DNA of 7,687 bases from Alphaproteobacteria bacterium (GTDB lineage Bacteria; Pseudomonadota; Alphaproteobacteria; DAOWDM01): the NCBI GenBank assembly GCA_030639035.1, contig DAOWDM010000136.1, forward strand, positions 1-7,687, given 5' to 3'. Of this stretch, positions 6,985-7,687 are shown in pieces (the stretch's first letter is position 1; each line of letters starts with the position of its first letter). The notes under the pieces were generated by a model that ran no database searches, had not been told where the DNA came from, and worked only from the letters and a program-made list of their open reading frames with translations. The position numbers were made by a program, and so were the translations under genes.

Positions 6985-7662
6985 TTATGGTCTGTGTGCG
7001 AATATATCCATATCCTGCCAGCCAGCAAGGTCAAGAGCTGCACGGTCAGGTAAAAACTTAAAACATGCTTTAGCAAGGTGAGTCCTGCCTTCTCTTTCAA
7101 GCAAAGCATCAAGTTTTTCTTTCAAAGCATGAAGATATAAAACGTCATTGGCAGCATATTTCAGCTGGTCTTCTGATAATTTTTCTGTAGCCCAGTCTGA
7201 TGTCTGCTGTTCTTTGGATAAGTCTATTCCAAGCAAAAGACGGCAAATAATTTTCAAACTGTGCTTATCAGTATTTGTACGAGTTAGCTGAGATGCTATT
7301 TTTGTGCAGTAAACCTTGGCAGGTCTAACTTCCAAATACTTCATAATAATAGCAATATCAAATCTTCCAAAATGAAAGAGTGTAGTCATATCTTTTCTTG
7401 AAAAGAGTTTTTTCAGATTAGGAGCGTCATAATTGTCGTTAAATTTAACAATATGACAAGTGTTGTCTCCGCCAGAAATCTGCATAACGCAAAGTCTATC
7501 ACGAGATAAGTTCAAACCCATTGTTTCTGAATCAACGGCAATAACATTGCCAAAAATCAGGTCTTTAGGAATATCACCTTGATGCACATATTGTCCTGGC
7601 ATGTCTTGTGGCAAATTAACTAAAAAATATCCATCATTAGGGCTAAGTACGATCAATGCCAT
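6985..7662 (-). CDS. rnd: RNase D-type 3'-5' exonuclease (DEDDy family), exonuclease domain only
   Basis: This is a cytoplasmic 3'-5' exoribonuclease of the RNase D type, expected to trim 3' ends of tRNA and other stable RNAs. All three exonuclease motifs are visible: Exo I with D44 and E46 (VDSETMGL), Exo II with D102 (FHFGRFD), and Exo III with Y169 and D173 (YAANDV), which gives the DEDDy class. The 225-residue product holds one exonuclease domain and no HRDC domain, as in short alphaproteobacterial homologues rather than the E. coli enzyme. Residues 1-25 precede the point where such proteins usually begin (near HQGDIP). Met21 would give a more typical 205 residues, but only the ATG at 7662 has a good ribosome binding site (AAAAGG). 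The frame is also open upstream to the window edge, so a longer product is not excluded. The stop lies 26 bases before the kdsD start, suggesting cotranscription. The family is clear; the exact start is less certain. Confidence 0.88.
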   Translation of the reverse strand: MALIVLSPNDGYFLVNLPQDMPGQYVHQGDIPKDLIFGNVIAVDSETMGLNLSRDRLCVMQISGGDNTCHIVKFNDNYDAPNLKKLFSRKDMTTLFHFGRFDIAIIMKYLEVRPAKVYCTKIASQLTRTNTDKHSLKIICRLLLGIDLSKEQQTSDWATEKLSEDQLKYAANDVLYLHALKEKLDALLEREGRTHLAKACFKFLPDRAALDLAGWQDMDIFAHRP

Positions 7663-7670
7663 TGCTTGTG

Positions 7671-7676
7671 CCTTTT
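7671..7676 (-). promoter_or_regulatory. Ribosome binding site of the exonuclease gene
   Basis: On the minus strand AAAAGG lies 8 bases before the ATG at 7662. It supports that start over the in-frame Met21 (ATG at 7602), which is preceded by no comparable purine-rich site. The promoter of the operon must lie beyond the window edge. Confidence 0.5.
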
Positions 7677-7687
7677 TATGTGCAAGG

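Noticed and set aside
1..7687. CRISPR array, tRNA or rRNA genes, transposase or integrase
   Set aside because: No regularly spaced repeats, cloverleaf-like sequences or mobility genes were recognised on either strand; the R-M pair carries no visible recombinase or inverted terminal repeats.

Overview
All seven genes lie on the minus strand and read from high to low coordinates, like one operon: an RNase D-type exonuclease, kdsD/kpsF, lptC, lptA, a two-gene restriction-modification (R-M) cassette, lptB and rpoN. The backbone order (RNase D, arabinose-5-phosphate isomerase, LptC, LptA, LptB, sigma-54) is a familiar alphaproteobacterial arrangement. The short exonuclease without an HRDC domain and the long LptA fit that group. 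The DNA is AT-rich for an alphaproteobacterium, roughly 35-40% G+C in most genes sampled by eye. This points to a low-GC, perhaps host-associated lineage, but I cannot name a genus.

Region by region: 7662-6985 encodes the exonuclease, whose frame is still open at the window edge. 6958-6002 encodes the isomerase feeding the Kdo pathway. 5997-5383 and 5377-4568 encode LptC and LptA, the inner-membrane and periplasmic parts of the lipopolysaccharide bridge. 4568-3612 and 3625-2582 encode a cytosine-5 DNA methyltransferase and a HpaII-family restriction endonuclease, probably specific for CCGG. 2504-1722 encodes LptB, the transporter ATPase, and 1709-132 encodes sigma-54. Bases 1-131, downstream of rpoN, contain no gene or strong terminator that I can see; the hpf gene often found there does not begin within this stretch.

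The host genes work together: KdsD makes the precursor of Kdo, LptB powers extraction of LPS from the inner membrane, LptC receives it and LptA carries it across the periplasm. The striking feature is the R-M cassette placed between lptA and lptB without damaging either. The methyltransferase ATG overlaps the lptA stop codon by one base (TAATG), and the endonuclease start overlaps the methyltransferase end. A 77-base gap with a TATAAT box and a strong ribosome binding site then restarts lptB-rpoN. I see no CCGG site anywhere in the window by manual scan, although GCGC is also absent and GGCC and CGCG appear only once each. Nothing here is an unknown class of system; the unusual part is the intact HpaII-type cassette wired into an essential envelope operon.
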